NCBI RefSeq assembly: GCF_014697575.1
Contig: NZ_JACJSC010000020.1
Coordinates: forward strand, 1 to 64,000
Reading direction: 5' to 3'
Length of the DNA stretch: 64,000 bases
Source: Planktothrix sp. FACHB-1365
GTDB taxonomy: Bacteria > Cyanobacteriota > Cyanobacteriia > Cyanobacteriales > Microcoleaceae
The position numbers and the translations under genes are program-made. A model generated the notes under the pieces. That model had not been told where the DNA came from, ran no database searches, and was given only the letters and a program-made list of their open reading frames with translations. Below, piece by piece: positions 44,967 to 53,679 of this stretch (positions within the stretch are counted from its first letter, which is position 1; every line of letters begins with the position of its first letter).

Positions 44967-46664
44967 GTGACAGCTACCCCTTTATCAATTTATCCTAATA
45001 TTCAACCCACGTTAACAATCACGATTTTTGCAGTTCCTAAACCGTTTCGAGGTCAGATTCGGATAATTCAACGGAATGCTATTCAAAGTTGGTTACAATT
45101 GCAACCGCAACCAGAGATTATCTTATTGGGAACTGATCAGGGAACTGAAGAAACGGCGATAGAGTTCGGTTTACGTTATATTCCTGACATCAACGTTAAT
45201 GCTCAAGGAACGCCTCTATTAAATAGTATTTTTTTCCAAGCTTCCCAACAAGCAACTTACCCGATTTTGACTTATGTTAATTCGGATATTATTTTAACGA
45301 GGGATTTCATACCAACAGTTCAACAAGTTGTCAGCCAATACCCGCAATTTTTAATATTAGGAAGACGTTGGAATTTGGATATTACTGATTCCATCGATTA
45401 TAATAATCCTAATTGGGAACAAAATTTACGCGATCGCCTTCATCAAGCTGGAACTTTCAGTGGTGTTGGTGCTTTAGATTATTTCGTTTTCCCTAAACCT
45501 TTATTTTCCCAACTTCCAGAATTTGCCATTGGACGAGCAGGTTGGGATAACTGGATGGTGGGGGAAGGACTCAAACAGAATATTCCGGTGATTAATGCCA
45601 GCCAGATAATTACTGCAATTCATCAAAATCATGACTATCATCATCTACCTGGACATCGTTTAGAAGCGTTTCAAGGAACCGAAGCGCAACAAAATCAAGT
45701 TTTTCTTCAAAATCATTTTGCGGGAAATAGTGCAGATGCAACAATTTATCTCACCCCTCTATCTGCTAACCCCACCCCGAAGGTTAGTGTCATTATTCCC
45801 ACCACCTGTGTAGAGACGCGCCATGGCACGTCTCTACCTGCCACCATTGATAGTGTTTACCAACAAACTTTTACAGACTTTGAAATTATTGTTGTTGATG
45901 ATAATAATTCTATAGGGGAAATGCGATCGCTATTAACAAGAGAATATCCCTTAATTCGCTATATCCATCAACCTTCTTCAGGAATTGTAGCCGCTTATAA
46001 TCAGGGTTTGGAAGTTGCGGAAGGGGAATTTATCACATTTTTGCATCCTCCAGAAGTGTTTTTACCCAACAAACTCGCTCAACAAGTGGCTTGCTTTGAA
46101 CAGAAAGCAGGGTCTTTAGAAATGGTTTTCAGTTCTTGGAAAACCCCGTCTAGTTTTTGGAATCACAACATCAACCTCCTTGCCTTTGGGTCGGTATTAC
46201 AAGGACGAGAAGGCTTGCACGGCGTTCATGGCTGGATGTTACCGACGCTGTGGCAGTTTATCCGCACTAGCACGATTTTATTTCGGCGCAGTTGGGTACA
46301 GCGTTATGGTGGCTTTAATCCCCAACTGTCTGAACAAGCTGCTACCCTTGATTTATTGCTGAATTTATCCTCACGGGGGGCTGCGGCGGTTTGTTTGGAA
46401 CAACCGACAATTTGCAGTTTGGAACCTAAACCGTTAACGGTTGAAAGGATTCATCAAATGGCAGCCGAGTCAGAACAACTGCTACAAAGCTATTTTTCCC
46501 GTACCACTGTTAAACCTTGGATGCGTCCTCTGGAGTCTCTAGCTTATACTCAAACCTTCCAATGGTTAGCCAGTTTAATTTCTGATGAACCCCAAAAGGC
46601 AAAATTTATTCATAATTATCACCGCTATTTTCAGCAGACCCAACCTTTCAGGGTTAACGCATAA
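44967..46664 (+). CDS. Two-domain glycosyltransferase: GT-A-like domain plus GT2
   Basis: Residues of about 10-265 resemble a GT-A-type glycosyltransferase: FAVPKPFRGQIRIIQRNAIQ, EIILLGTDQGT, YVNSDIILTRDFIP (possible metal site NSD) and GWDNWMVGEGL. Residues of about 270-500 are GT2: VSVIIPT, IIVVDDNNS, then a weak LHPPEVF where DxD would be expected, so this second domain may have lost activity. In the first GT2 loop (about 281-292) the residues CVETRHGTSLP are coded by a 28-bp palindrome (45810-45837) inserted in frame. The end (about 510-545) recalls the W-rich module only weakly. Start is a GTG at 44967 with AGGAG seven bases upstream; 12 bases after the FkbM gene. Confidence 0.83.
   Translation: MTATPLSIYPNIQPTLTITIFAVPKPFRGQIRIIQRNAIQSWLQLQPQPEIILLGTDQGTEETAIEFGLRYIPDINVNAQGTPLLNSIFFQASQQATYPILTYVNSDIILTRDFIPTVQQVVSQYPQFLILGRRWNLDITDSIDYNNPNWEQNLRDRLHQAGTFSGVGALDYFVFPKPLFSQLPEFAIGRAGWDNWMVGEGLKQNIPVINASQIITAIHQNHDYHHLPGHRLEAFQGTEAQQNQVFLQNHFAGNSADATIYLTPLSANPTPKVSVIIPTTCVETRHGTSLPATIDSVYQQTFTDFEIIVVDDNNSIGEMRSLLTREYPLIRYIHQPSSGIVAAYNQGLEVAEGEFITFLHPPEVFLPNKLAQQVACFEQKAGSLEMVFSSWKTPSSFWNHNINLLAFGSVLQGREGLHGVHGWMLPTLWQFIRTSTILFRRSWVQRYGGFNPQLSEQAATLDLLLNLSSRGAAAVCLEQPTICSLEPKPLTVERIHQMAAESEQLLQSYFSRTTVKPWMRPLESLAYTQTFQWLASLISDEPQKAKFIHNYHRYFQQTQPFRVNA
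45810..45837. repeat. 28-bp palindrome (copy 1), inside a glycosyltransferase gene
   Basis: Arms GTAGAGACG and CGTCTCTAC flank a ten-base centre CGCCATGGCA. The element lies wholly inside the coding frame of the GT2 domain and keeps it open. Related palindromes of the same length are at 47032-47059 and 52287-52314. Confidence 0.88.
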
Positions 46665-47018
46665 AATTATGTTTTTGTCAAGTCTCGAATTTTGTCTTAA
46701 TCTTCCGTTACAAAAACTCGTGCATCGGGAATTGAGAATCGAGCCAGAATATTGTAAATTTTGCTTAATCTTGAACGAAGTTATAGCCTTCTAGCCGTCA
46801 TTTTTACAAATAGACAGACTAACCCCTTGGGTAGTGTTTTTTCAAGCTTACCACAACCCCCATGATTTCGTCAACTATTTGAAAATTATTTTCAATAAAA
46901 AATCCGGTTGGAGTCTCTTAATTTTAAAATTTAAAAGGATCAGGAATTAATTATAATATATTCTTATCAATAATCCCTAGGAATAGGAAGAAGAAAAAAA
47001 TTGTCCCAGAGTCCCCCT
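46665..47018. other. Intergenic region between convergent genes
   Basis: No gene is supported in these 354 AT-rich bases between the convergent GT2 and TPR genes. No clear terminator, RNA or repeat was recognised. Confidence 0.4.
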
Positions 47019-48854
47019 TCAATGATGACTGGTACAGACGCGCCATGGCGCGTCTGTACACTGATAACTGATTAATGCTTCTCCCAAATTCCGATAAAAC
47101 CATAAATGAATCGGTTCTCCTTGTTGTTCTATTCCTTTTTGATAACAATCAATCGCTTCTTTCAAATAGCCTTGACGATGTAATTGTTGTCCCAACTCCT
47201 GATAAATCTCAGGATTATTGGGACTATTTTGTAACATCTCTCCATATCGGGAGAGGGGATCTAAATTAACGTTGTTTTTTTTTGAAATTACACGGCTAAT
47301 CCCTTCATAAGCGAGATCAAAATCCGGTCTGAGGTTAATGGCTTTTTGGAAATAAACAAGGGCATCTTGATAATTTCCTTTTTGTTCTAAGGCTTCTGCC
47401 CAGTGTAAATGAATATCGGGTGATTGGTCATAAATCTCACAAGCGCGACGATAACAACTAATCGCTTCATCCCACTTTTGAAACATAGCAAAGGTATGAC
47501 CTAAAAGATGATAAGCAATGGGAGATCCAGGGTTAAGAACACAAGCGCGACGTAAAGCAACTAACGCATTTTCAATGTTGCCTTGTTGTCGGAGAGATTG
47601 TCCTAAATTTTGATAAGATTCAAAGGAATCAGGAATAAACTCTTGATTCCGACGATATTGAGCGATCGCTTCTTCAAATTGGCGTTGTTTGCCTAAAAGT
47701 TGTTGTAACCCAAACTCAATGTTGCTCTGATTTTCTGGATTCAGTTCTAAGGCTTGACGATAGGCAGAAATCCCTTCTTCCCATTGATAAAATTGGGCTA
47801 AAGCTTGTGCTAATTGCTCATATAATTCGGCTGAGGCAGTTCCTAAATCACAAGCTTGACGATAAACGGTAATCGCTTCTTCTAAATGATGAACTTGAAC
47901 CAGTGCTTGAGCTAAACTTTGTTGATTTTGAATAGAATCAGGATTCAGTTCAACACAACGACGATAAATTGTTACGGCTTCTTGCCATTGATTTTGTGCA
48001 GCTAACGCTTTTCCTAACTGTTGATAAGCGTCTGCAAAATTAGGATTCAATTCACAAGCGCGATGCAAAACAACTGTTGCTTCTTCCCATTCTTGCTGTT
48101 GAACTAATGCCGAGCCTAAATCATAATGAGCTTCCGCCGAGTTAGAATTAACGTGACAACGGCGACGACAAAGATTAATGAGTTCTTGCCATTGTTCTTG
48201 ACTGTTTAAAATATCTTGCAATCGCTGATAAGCTTCGGTTAAATTCGGATTCAGTTGACAAGCACGACGATAGTTACTCACGGCTTCATCGGCTTGATCT
48301 AGTTGTTCTTGAATCACACCTAAACCCAAATAACACTCCGGCCAATAAGGATTAATTTGTAACGCTTGATGATAGGCAGAAAGAGCATCTTGCCATTGAT
48401 GTTGTTGAGCAAAAGCTTGTGCTAAATAATAGTGGGTTTCCCCGTTGTTGGGTTTAAGCGCTAACGCCTTCTGAAATTGAGTAACCGCTTCTGTAAAATT
48501 GCCTTGTTGGGTTAAGGCAACGCCTAAATTCGTGTAAAATTCATGAAAGCTCGGATCTTGGTCGAGGGCTTTGTGGAAACAAGTGATTGCTTCGCTATAA
48601 TTACCCTGCTGAGTCAACACACTGCCTAAGCGGTCATAAAACCAAGGGGAATTGGGGTTGAGATCAATGGCTTTTTGGTAAGCTGCGATCGCCTTTTGGA
48701 TATCTCCCTGTTGACTAAGGGCTTCCCCTAAATAATAGTAACTCCAAGCGGATGTCGGATTGTCCTGTATCGCTTGTTCATAGGTTTGAATTGGCTGTTC
48801 AAACTGACTTGTCCGTAACTGTTGATTGGCGGTCTCAAAATAGCTAACACTCAT
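47019..48854 (-). CDS. TPR-only protein
   Basis: The protein of about 611 residues is made almost entirely of TPR units of the local type (NPTSAWSYYYLGEALSQQG and so on), roughly seventeen of them, with no catalytic domain. It may be a scaffold for the other enzymes, or a GT-type protein that lost its head. I choose the ATG at 48852-48854 (MSVSYFETANQQL) because TPRs begin there; a start at 48899 would add 15 residues. The last dozen residues (TDAPWRVCTSHH) are coded by a 28-bp palindrome at 47032-47059, so the natural C-terminus has been replaced by repeat DNA. Confidence 0.85.
   Translation of the reverse strand: MSVSYFETANQQLRTSQFEQPIQTYEQAIQDNPTSAWSYYYLGEALSQQGDIQKAIAAYQKAIDLNPNSPWFYDRLGSVLTQQGNYSEAITCFHKALDQDPSFHEFYTNLGVALTQQGNFTEAVTQFQKALALKPNNGETHYYLAQAFAQQHQWQDALSAYHQALQINPYWPECYLGLGVIQEQLDQADEAVSNYRRACQLNPNLTEAYQRLQDILNSQEQWQELINLCRRRCHVNSNSAEAHYDLGSALVQQQEWEEATVVLHRACELNPNFADAYQQLGKALAAQNQWQEAVTIYRRCVELNPDSIQNQQSLAQALVQVHHLEEAITVYRQACDLGTASAELYEQLAQALAQFYQWEEGISAYRQALELNPENQSNIEFGLQQLLGKQRQFEEAIAQYRRNQEFIPDSFESYQNLGQSLRQQGNIENALVALRRACVLNPGSPIAYHLLGHTFAMFQKWDEAISCYRRACEIYDQSPDIHLHWAEALEQKGNYQDALVYFQKAINLRPDFDLAYEGISRVISKKNNVNLDPLSRYGEMLQNSPNNPEIYQELGQQLHRQGYLKEAIDCYQKGIEQQGEPIHLWFYRNLGEALISYQCTDAPWRVCTSHH
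47032..47059. repeat. 28-bp palindrome (copy 2), at the 3' end of a TPR gene
   Basis: Perfectly palindromic: arms GTACAGACG and CGTCTGTAC around CGCCATGGCG. Compared with copy 1, the fourth base pair is changed from G-C to C-G on both sides. A short ACTGATAACTG remnant of the heptamer repeat follows directly. Confidence 0.9.
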
Positions 48855-48971
48855 GCCTGTATTCTCGGTTGATTGTAAGATACAAGATTTAAGATACAAT
48901 AAGAGTAGGGGGAGACTTAAGGGGAATTAAGAATTAGAGTAAAATACCTGTTTTGGATTGTACAGGAATTC

Positions 48972-49640
48972 ATGGCATTGCATCCCTACCAGTTAGAACA
49001 AATTAGAACTCGGTTAGAGCAAGTACCATCTTGGCTCGAAGAAATTGAAACTCAGATGGCCTCTTGGCAATCCCCATCGCCCTCTAGTGAACCTGCTCGT
49101 CAGTCGATCTTATTTTACCGAGATTATGGCGGGTTCACTGGAGGACATTTAAAAGTTTGGGATTATTTTAATCATGTCCAATTTTCCAAACGCTATTCCC
49201 CCTCAATTTATTTTACGCCTCAAAGTAGTTGGACAGCTAATAATCCTTGGGCAAATTCTGATCAAAACTTTATTTTATCCCAACCGTTAGAACATCCTGA
49301 TCTAATTTTTATCGAGGTCAAAATCACTCTCTTTCTTCCTAACCAAACAGAAGGTGAAGGATTTTACCTACCTGCCTTAGAAGGAATGGCAGTCGGAACA
49401 CTGGTTATTTGTCCAGATTGTATTGGCAATCGTTCCTTTTGTCGTTCAGGTAGAAATTGTTTACGTCCTGAGTATGCGATAGAAAGTTTATTGAATGCGA
49501 TCCAACAAGCCTTACAATATTCTCAAACTCAAATTTGGGAAATGTTAACCCATGGGAAACAAACCGCTCATGAACATAATCTCCTCAAAGAGCGTCAAGC
49601 TTTTTTAGAGATTCTCGATAATATTCATGAAATCTGGTAA
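48972..49640 (+). CDS. Glycosyltransferase-like protein, apparently with an internal deletion
   Basis: The 222-residue protein keeps what look like the two ends of a GT-B glycosyltransferase. The N-terminus has FYRDYGGFTGGHLKVWDYFN and the C-terminus has the donor-site type segment EGFYLPALEGMAVGTLVICP followed by GNRSFC. The two are joined at about residue 110-118 (HPDLIFIEVKITLFLP) without the linker and Rossmann core that a full enzyme of about 350 residues would have. I infer an in-frame deletion of roughly 130 residues. It may be a pseudogene that stays open or a non-catalytic product. It precedes the sulfotransferase gene by 42 bases on the same strand. Confidence 0.6.
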   Translation: MALHPYQLEQIRTRLEQVPSWLEEIETQMASWQSPSPSSEPARQSILFYRDYGGFTGGHLKVWDYFNHVQFSKRYSPSIYFTPQSSWTANNPWANSDQNFILSQPLEHPDLIFIEVKITLFLPNQTEGEGFYLPALEGMAVGTLVICPDCIGNRSFCRSGRNCLRPEYAIESLLNAIQQALQYSQTQIWEMLTHGKQTAHEHNLLKERQAFLEILDNIHEIW

Positions 49641-49682
49641 CGGTTAACTGTCCCTTGTCTCCCCTTAACCAATTGAAAACTT

Positions 49683-52271
49683 ATGCCCAAGCAAAACCCA
49701 GAACAAACTGTTTTCATTATCACCGGAATGCACCGTTCAGGATCTTCCTTAACCGCATCAATTCTTCAGAGCGCAGGGGTTCATATTGGTCGTCGCTTAA
49801 TGAAAAGTACCGAGTTTAATCAAAAAGGATATTTTGAAAATTTAGATTTTTTTGAATTTCATTTAGATGCCTTTCGTTCACAAGGCGTTAATATTGATGG
49901 TTGGACACTTCAAGATAACTTAGAGATAGAAGATCAATTCATTGACCGAGCTAAAGAACTCATCGAACAAAATGCTTTAAGTGCTGTCTGGGGATGGAAA
50001 GAACCTAGAACTACTCTATTTTTAGAGTTTTGGGCAAAACTGTTACCCGAAGCCAAATTTTTATTGATTTTTCGTTCTCCTTGGGAAGTGGCAGATTCCC
50101 TGTATCGGCGACAAGATGAAATCTTTCAAACTCAGCCGGAATTAGCCATCAAATATTGGCAGTATTATAATCAAAAAATCCTGAATTTTTATAATCAAGA
50201 GCAACATCGTTGTCTCCTAACCAATCTACACACAATTATTCAAAACCAAACTGCCTATATTGATACTATTAATCAAAAGTTTAACGTTGAGTTAAGTTAT
50301 CCAGCACCCACTGCTTACGAGCCTTCTTTATTAAAAACTGAGATTTCTTCAAACAGTCAGAAACCGACTTTAATTGACTATTATTTTCCTGAAGCCATTG
50401 AACTATATCAGGAACTTGAAGGGAGAGCATGGCATCCTGAACAAACACCAGACTTTTCTTGGCAAGACTTATTAAAACCATCTCTGTATCGCTCTTGGGC
50501 CTTTCAAGATTGGGCGAATGGGCGTCGATTAGAACAGGAAAATAAATCCTTAAAAGCTCAATTGCAAGACCAACAAGCTGAAGTCCAAGAAGCTCAATTA
50601 ATTAAAACTGAGTTAGAGCAAACAAAAACTCAATTAAAAACGGCAGAAAATTTATTAGATCAATCTCAATTTCAATTACATGAAACCGAAACGGTTTTAG
50701 AAAAATCTCAAGCTCAACTAACAGAAACCGAAACAGCTTTAGAAAAATCTCAAGCTCAACTAACAGAAACCGAAACGGTTTTAGAAAAATCTCAAGCTCA
50801 ACTAACAGAAACCGAAACGGTTTTAGAAAAATCTCAAACCCAGTTACAACGAACCGAGTCTGTTTTACAACAATCTCATACTCAACTCAACCAAACTCGG
50901 ACTGAATTAGAAACCGCTAAAACTCAACTGAGTCAAGCTCAATTTGATGTAATGCGGTATCAATCCCAATTACATCAAACTCAGGAAGAATTAGAATATT
51001 ATGAACTAAACTGGCCTCAAGTTCAGGACGATTTAACACGGTATAAAACTCAACTTGGGGAATCGGAAGCTAAAATTTATGAAGCTGAAGCTTTATTGAG
51101 TCAATTAATGATGCAGTTACAACAAACCCAAAAGCGAGAAGAACGCTTTCAAATTCAACTGCATCAAACCGTAAAAGAACTAGAAGAAAAAACAACTCAA
51201 CTGCACCAAGAACAAGCAGCTTTGCAACAAGCAACTAATCAAGTTAAACAACTAAAACGGGATTTAAAACGCTCAAATTCCCAACTGTATCAAGTGCAAG
51301 GAGAGTTAGATTTATACCATTCTCAATTAGAACAATCGGTATCTCAATTAGAAATAGTGCAAACGGAATTGACTCAAACTCAGTCACAATTCCAAGAAGT
51401 GCAACAGGAGTTAGAACAACAGAAGACTTATATTCAGGAACTTGAAACATCTGTTGAGCAGCTTGAACAAGCCCAAGCCCAACTCACCCAAACTCAGTCA
51501 CAATTCCAAGAAGTGCAACAAGAGTTAGAACAACAGAAGACTTATATTCAGGAACTTGAAACATCTGTTGAACAGCTTGAACAAGCCCAAGCCCAACTCA
51601 CCCAAACTCAGTCACAATTCCAAGAAGTGCAACAGGAGTTAGAACAACAGAAGACTTATATTCAGGAACTTGAAACATCTGTTGAACAGCTTGAACAAGC
51701 CCAAGCCCAACTCACCCAAACTCAATCACAATACCAGCAAACCAAACGAGACTTAAAACAAAAACAAGCTCAAATTCATCAACTACAAACTGAATTGAAG
51801 CGATCGCAAGCTCAACTGCACGAACTCCAAGTTGAATTAGCTCAATCCCAAGCTCAATTAGAACAAATGCAGGAACGGCAACGCTTAGAGCAAACAATGG
51901 CTGAAGATCCCAAACCAGAAAGCGAAATCAACTACAACCTATTAATTTGGGATGCTTGGAATGCTTACCGAAATGGTAAATTACCTTTAATGAAACAGCA
52001 TCTTCAGCAAGCGTTGAAATTAACTAAAACCTCTCCAAGTGAAACAATTTTGACTTGGTTAGAAACCTTTTCTAAATTATCCTTAGCCCAAGGCTTTGAA
52101 CTAGATTCCCATGGTTTAACCCATTCTGAGGAATGGCAACAGTTAATGCGCCAAATGATGGTCAAAAAACCAATGCCATTACCTTTAATTAAACCTTATC
52201 TATCCACTCCAGAACAGCCTGAATCTGAACCAATAGCTCTGAGTGGGGCAGAAAATCCTAACTTAAATTAA
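49683..52271 (+). CDS. Sulfotransferase with long coiled coil and C-terminal W-rich module
   Basis: Residues of about 7-215 are a sulfotransferase-family domain: the PAPS loop ITGMHRSGSSLTASIL at about 12-27, GYFENLDFFEFH, WGWKEPRTTLFL and the 3'-phosphate motif LIFRSPWEVADSLYRR. Residues of about 275-735 are a long coiled coil with two sets of internal repeats: a 14-residue unit (QAQLTETETVLEKS) near 335-395 and three copies of a 38-residue unit at about 569-683 (DNA period 114, at 51391, 51505, 51619). Residues of about 750-835 are the W-rich helical module otherwise seen only after GT2/GT4 domains here. The combination ties sulfation to the glycosyltransferases. Start ATG at 49683. Confidence 0.88.
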   Translation: MPKQNPEQTVFIITGMHRSGSSLTASILQSAGVHIGRRLMKSTEFNQKGYFENLDFFEFHLDAFRSQGVNIDGWTLQDNLEIEDQFIDRAKELIEQNALSAVWGWKEPRTTLFLEFWAKLLPEAKFLLIFRSPWEVADSLYRRQDEIFQTQPELAIKYWQYYNQKILNFYNQEQHRCLLTNLHTIIQNQTAYIDTINQKFNVELSYPAPTAYEPSLLKTEISSNSQKPTLIDYYFPEAIELYQELEGRAWHPEQTPDFSWQDLLKPSLYRSWAFQDWANGRRLEQENKSLKAQLQDQQAEVQEAQLIKTELEQTKTQLKTAENLLDQSQFQLHETETVLEKSQAQLTETETALEKSQAQLTETETVLEKSQAQLTETETVLEKSQTQLQRTESVLQQSHTQLNQTRTELETAKTQLSQAQFDVMRYQSQLHQTQEELEYYELNWPQVQDDLTRYKTQLGESEAKIYEAEALLSQLMMQLQQTQKREERFQIQLHQTVKELEEKTTQLHQEQAALQQATNQVKQLKRDLKRSNSQLYQVQGELDLYHSQLEQSVSQLEIVQTELTQTQSQFQEVQQELEQQKTYIQELETSVEQLEQAQAQLTQTQSQFQEVQQELEQQKTYIQELETSVEQLEQAQAQLTQTQSQFQEVQQELEQQKTYIQELETSVEQLEQAQAQLTQTQSQYQQTKRDLKQKQAQIHQLQTELKRSQAQLHELQVELAQSQAQLEQMQERQRLEQTMAEDPKPESEINYNLLIWDAWNAYRNGKLPLMKQHLQQALKLTKTSPSETILTWLETFSKLSLAQGFELDSHGLTHSEEWQQLMRQMMVKKPMPLPLIKPYLSTPEQPESEPIALSGAENPNLN
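51385..51735 (+). repeat. 114-bp tandem repeat in coiled-coil region
   Basis: Three near-identical copies of a 114-base unit coding for 38 residues beginning SQFQEVQQELEQQKTYIQEL. The few differences are silent or nearly so. Confidence 0.9.
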
Positions 52272-52286
52272 GCTAAGACTCCTCGC

Positions 52287-52314
52287 GTAGAGACGTTTCA
52301 TGAAACGTCTCTAC
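52287..52314. repeat. 28-bp palindrome (copy 3), intergenic
   Basis: Perfect palindrome with arms GTAGAGACG and CGTCTCTAC around TTTCATGAAA, between the stops of two convergent genes. It could also act as a bidirectional terminator. Confidence 0.9.
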
Positions 52315-52346
52315 CCAGGCGGAACGTTAAGGTTGAAGTCCAAGTT

Positions 52347-53624
52347 TTACGGCTTCTGGGCGCGATGGTAACAAAGTTCGGCTTCTTCTGTTTCCCCCAG
52401 TTGAGTTAAAACATCCCCCAATAGCTGGTAGGTAGATAGCCAGTTCGGATTTAATTCGATGACTCGGCGGTAACATTGGGCTGCTGCTTCTAAGTCCGCT
52501 TTGGCAGCTTGGGGAAGAGGTTGTAAGGGAGAGCGATTTTGCAACGCTTCCCCCAAATGTTGGTAAACAACATCAGATTCGCTGATATTTAAGGCGCGAC
52601 GGTAAGCAGCAATCCCTTCATCCCAACGTTGCAGTTGAGCCAAGGCAAACCCTAAATGATCTTGAGCTTCCAAGGAATTTGGATCAAGTTCAACGGAATG
52701 GTGATAGGCAGTAACCGCCTGTGGCCACCGTTGTAAGGTCGCTAAAGCATCCCCCAAATGTTGGTAAATAATCGCCACATCAGGAGCCAGTTCCAATGCT
52801 TGATGATAGGAGGTAATTGCCTCTTCCCATTGGTGGGTTAGGGATAAGGTATGTCCGAGAAAATGATAATAAATGGCGAATTGAGGGTCAATTTCTGTGG
52901 CTTTACGGAAATCGGTAATCGCCTCTTGCATTTTGCCTTGATTTCTGCTAATCAAGCCTAACTTATAATGAGTCCAGGATGATTTGGGGTTCAGTTTAAT
53001 CACCTGTTGATAAGACTCAACGGCTTCCTCAATTTGGTTTAGAGCTTCTAACGCTTCTCCCAACTGTTGATAAAGTTCCCAGTTGTTGGGACTGACTTCA
53101 AGGGCTTTCCGCAAATAAGCAATGCCTTCGCCTCCTCGTCCTTGTCTAGCAAAGGCTTCCCACAAATAGTGATAACAGGAGGTTGCATCCGGTTCCAATT
53201 CAAGTGTGGTTTGTAGGGAACTGATGGCTTCTGAAAAATGTCCTTGTTGACAAAGCAGTTTCCCTAAACTTTGCTGAAACTCATAAAAATCAGGATTCAG
53301 TTCCACCGCGCGACGATAGGCTTCCGTTGCTTCAGGGAGTCTACCCTGTTGCTCTAGGAGTTCTCCCAGGTTATAGTAAGACCAAGCCGAGTTAGGGTTC
53401 AATTCGCAGGCTTTTTGGTAACTGGCGATCGCCTCCTCAACCTCACCCAGTTGAGCCAGGGTTTCCCCTAAATTGTGGTGATACCAGGAAAAATTGGGTT
53501 TTTCGTTAATGGCTTGATGGTATATAGTAACCGCTTCTTGAAGTTGGTTAAGTTGCTTGAGTCTGTTAGCTTGGTCAAAATAGGTTGCAGAGGTTTGGTC
53601 ATTATTGATCAATACACTGTTCAT
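52347..53624 (-). CDS. TPR-only protein
   Basis: The 425-residue protein contains about eleven TPR units from about residue 12 to the end (for example NPNSAWSYYNLGELLEQQG) and no catalytic domain. It is the second TPR-only protein in the window, after the one at 47019. It shares the N-terminal pattern YFDQANRLKQLNQLQEAV with the TPR-GT2 and TPR-methyltransferase proteins, so it may compete with or scaffold them. Divergent from the five-domain gene, with 55 bases between starts. Start ATG at 53624. Confidence 0.87.
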   Translation of the reverse strand: MNSVLINNDQTSATYFDQANRLKQLNQLQEAVTIYHQAINEKPNFSWYHHNLGETLAQLGEVEEAIASYQKACELNPNSAWSYYNLGELLEQQGRLPEATEAYRRAVELNPDFYEFQQSLGKLLCQQGHFSEAISSLQTTLELEPDATSCYHYLWEAFARQGRGGEGIAYLRKALEVSPNNWELYQQLGEALEALNQIEEAVESYQQVIKLNPKSSWTHYKLGLISRNQGKMQEAITDFRKATEIDPQFAIYYHFLGHTLSLTHQWEEAITSYHQALELAPDVAIIYQHLGDALATLQRWPQAVTAYHHSVELDPNSLEAQDHLGFALAQLQRWDEGIAAYRRALNISESDVVYQHLGEALQNRSPLQPLPQAAKADLEAAAQCYRRVIELNPNWLSTYQLLGDVLTQLGETEEAELCYHRAQKP

Positions 53625-53679
53625 GTTAATCTAGTCTTACTCTAATTTTACTTCTCTATCTAAAATATACCTTGCTGTT

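Noticed and set aside
46585-46794. 69-codon plus-strand frame
   Set aside because: Begins inside the GT2 gene in another frame and has no ribosome-binding site or recognisable sequence.
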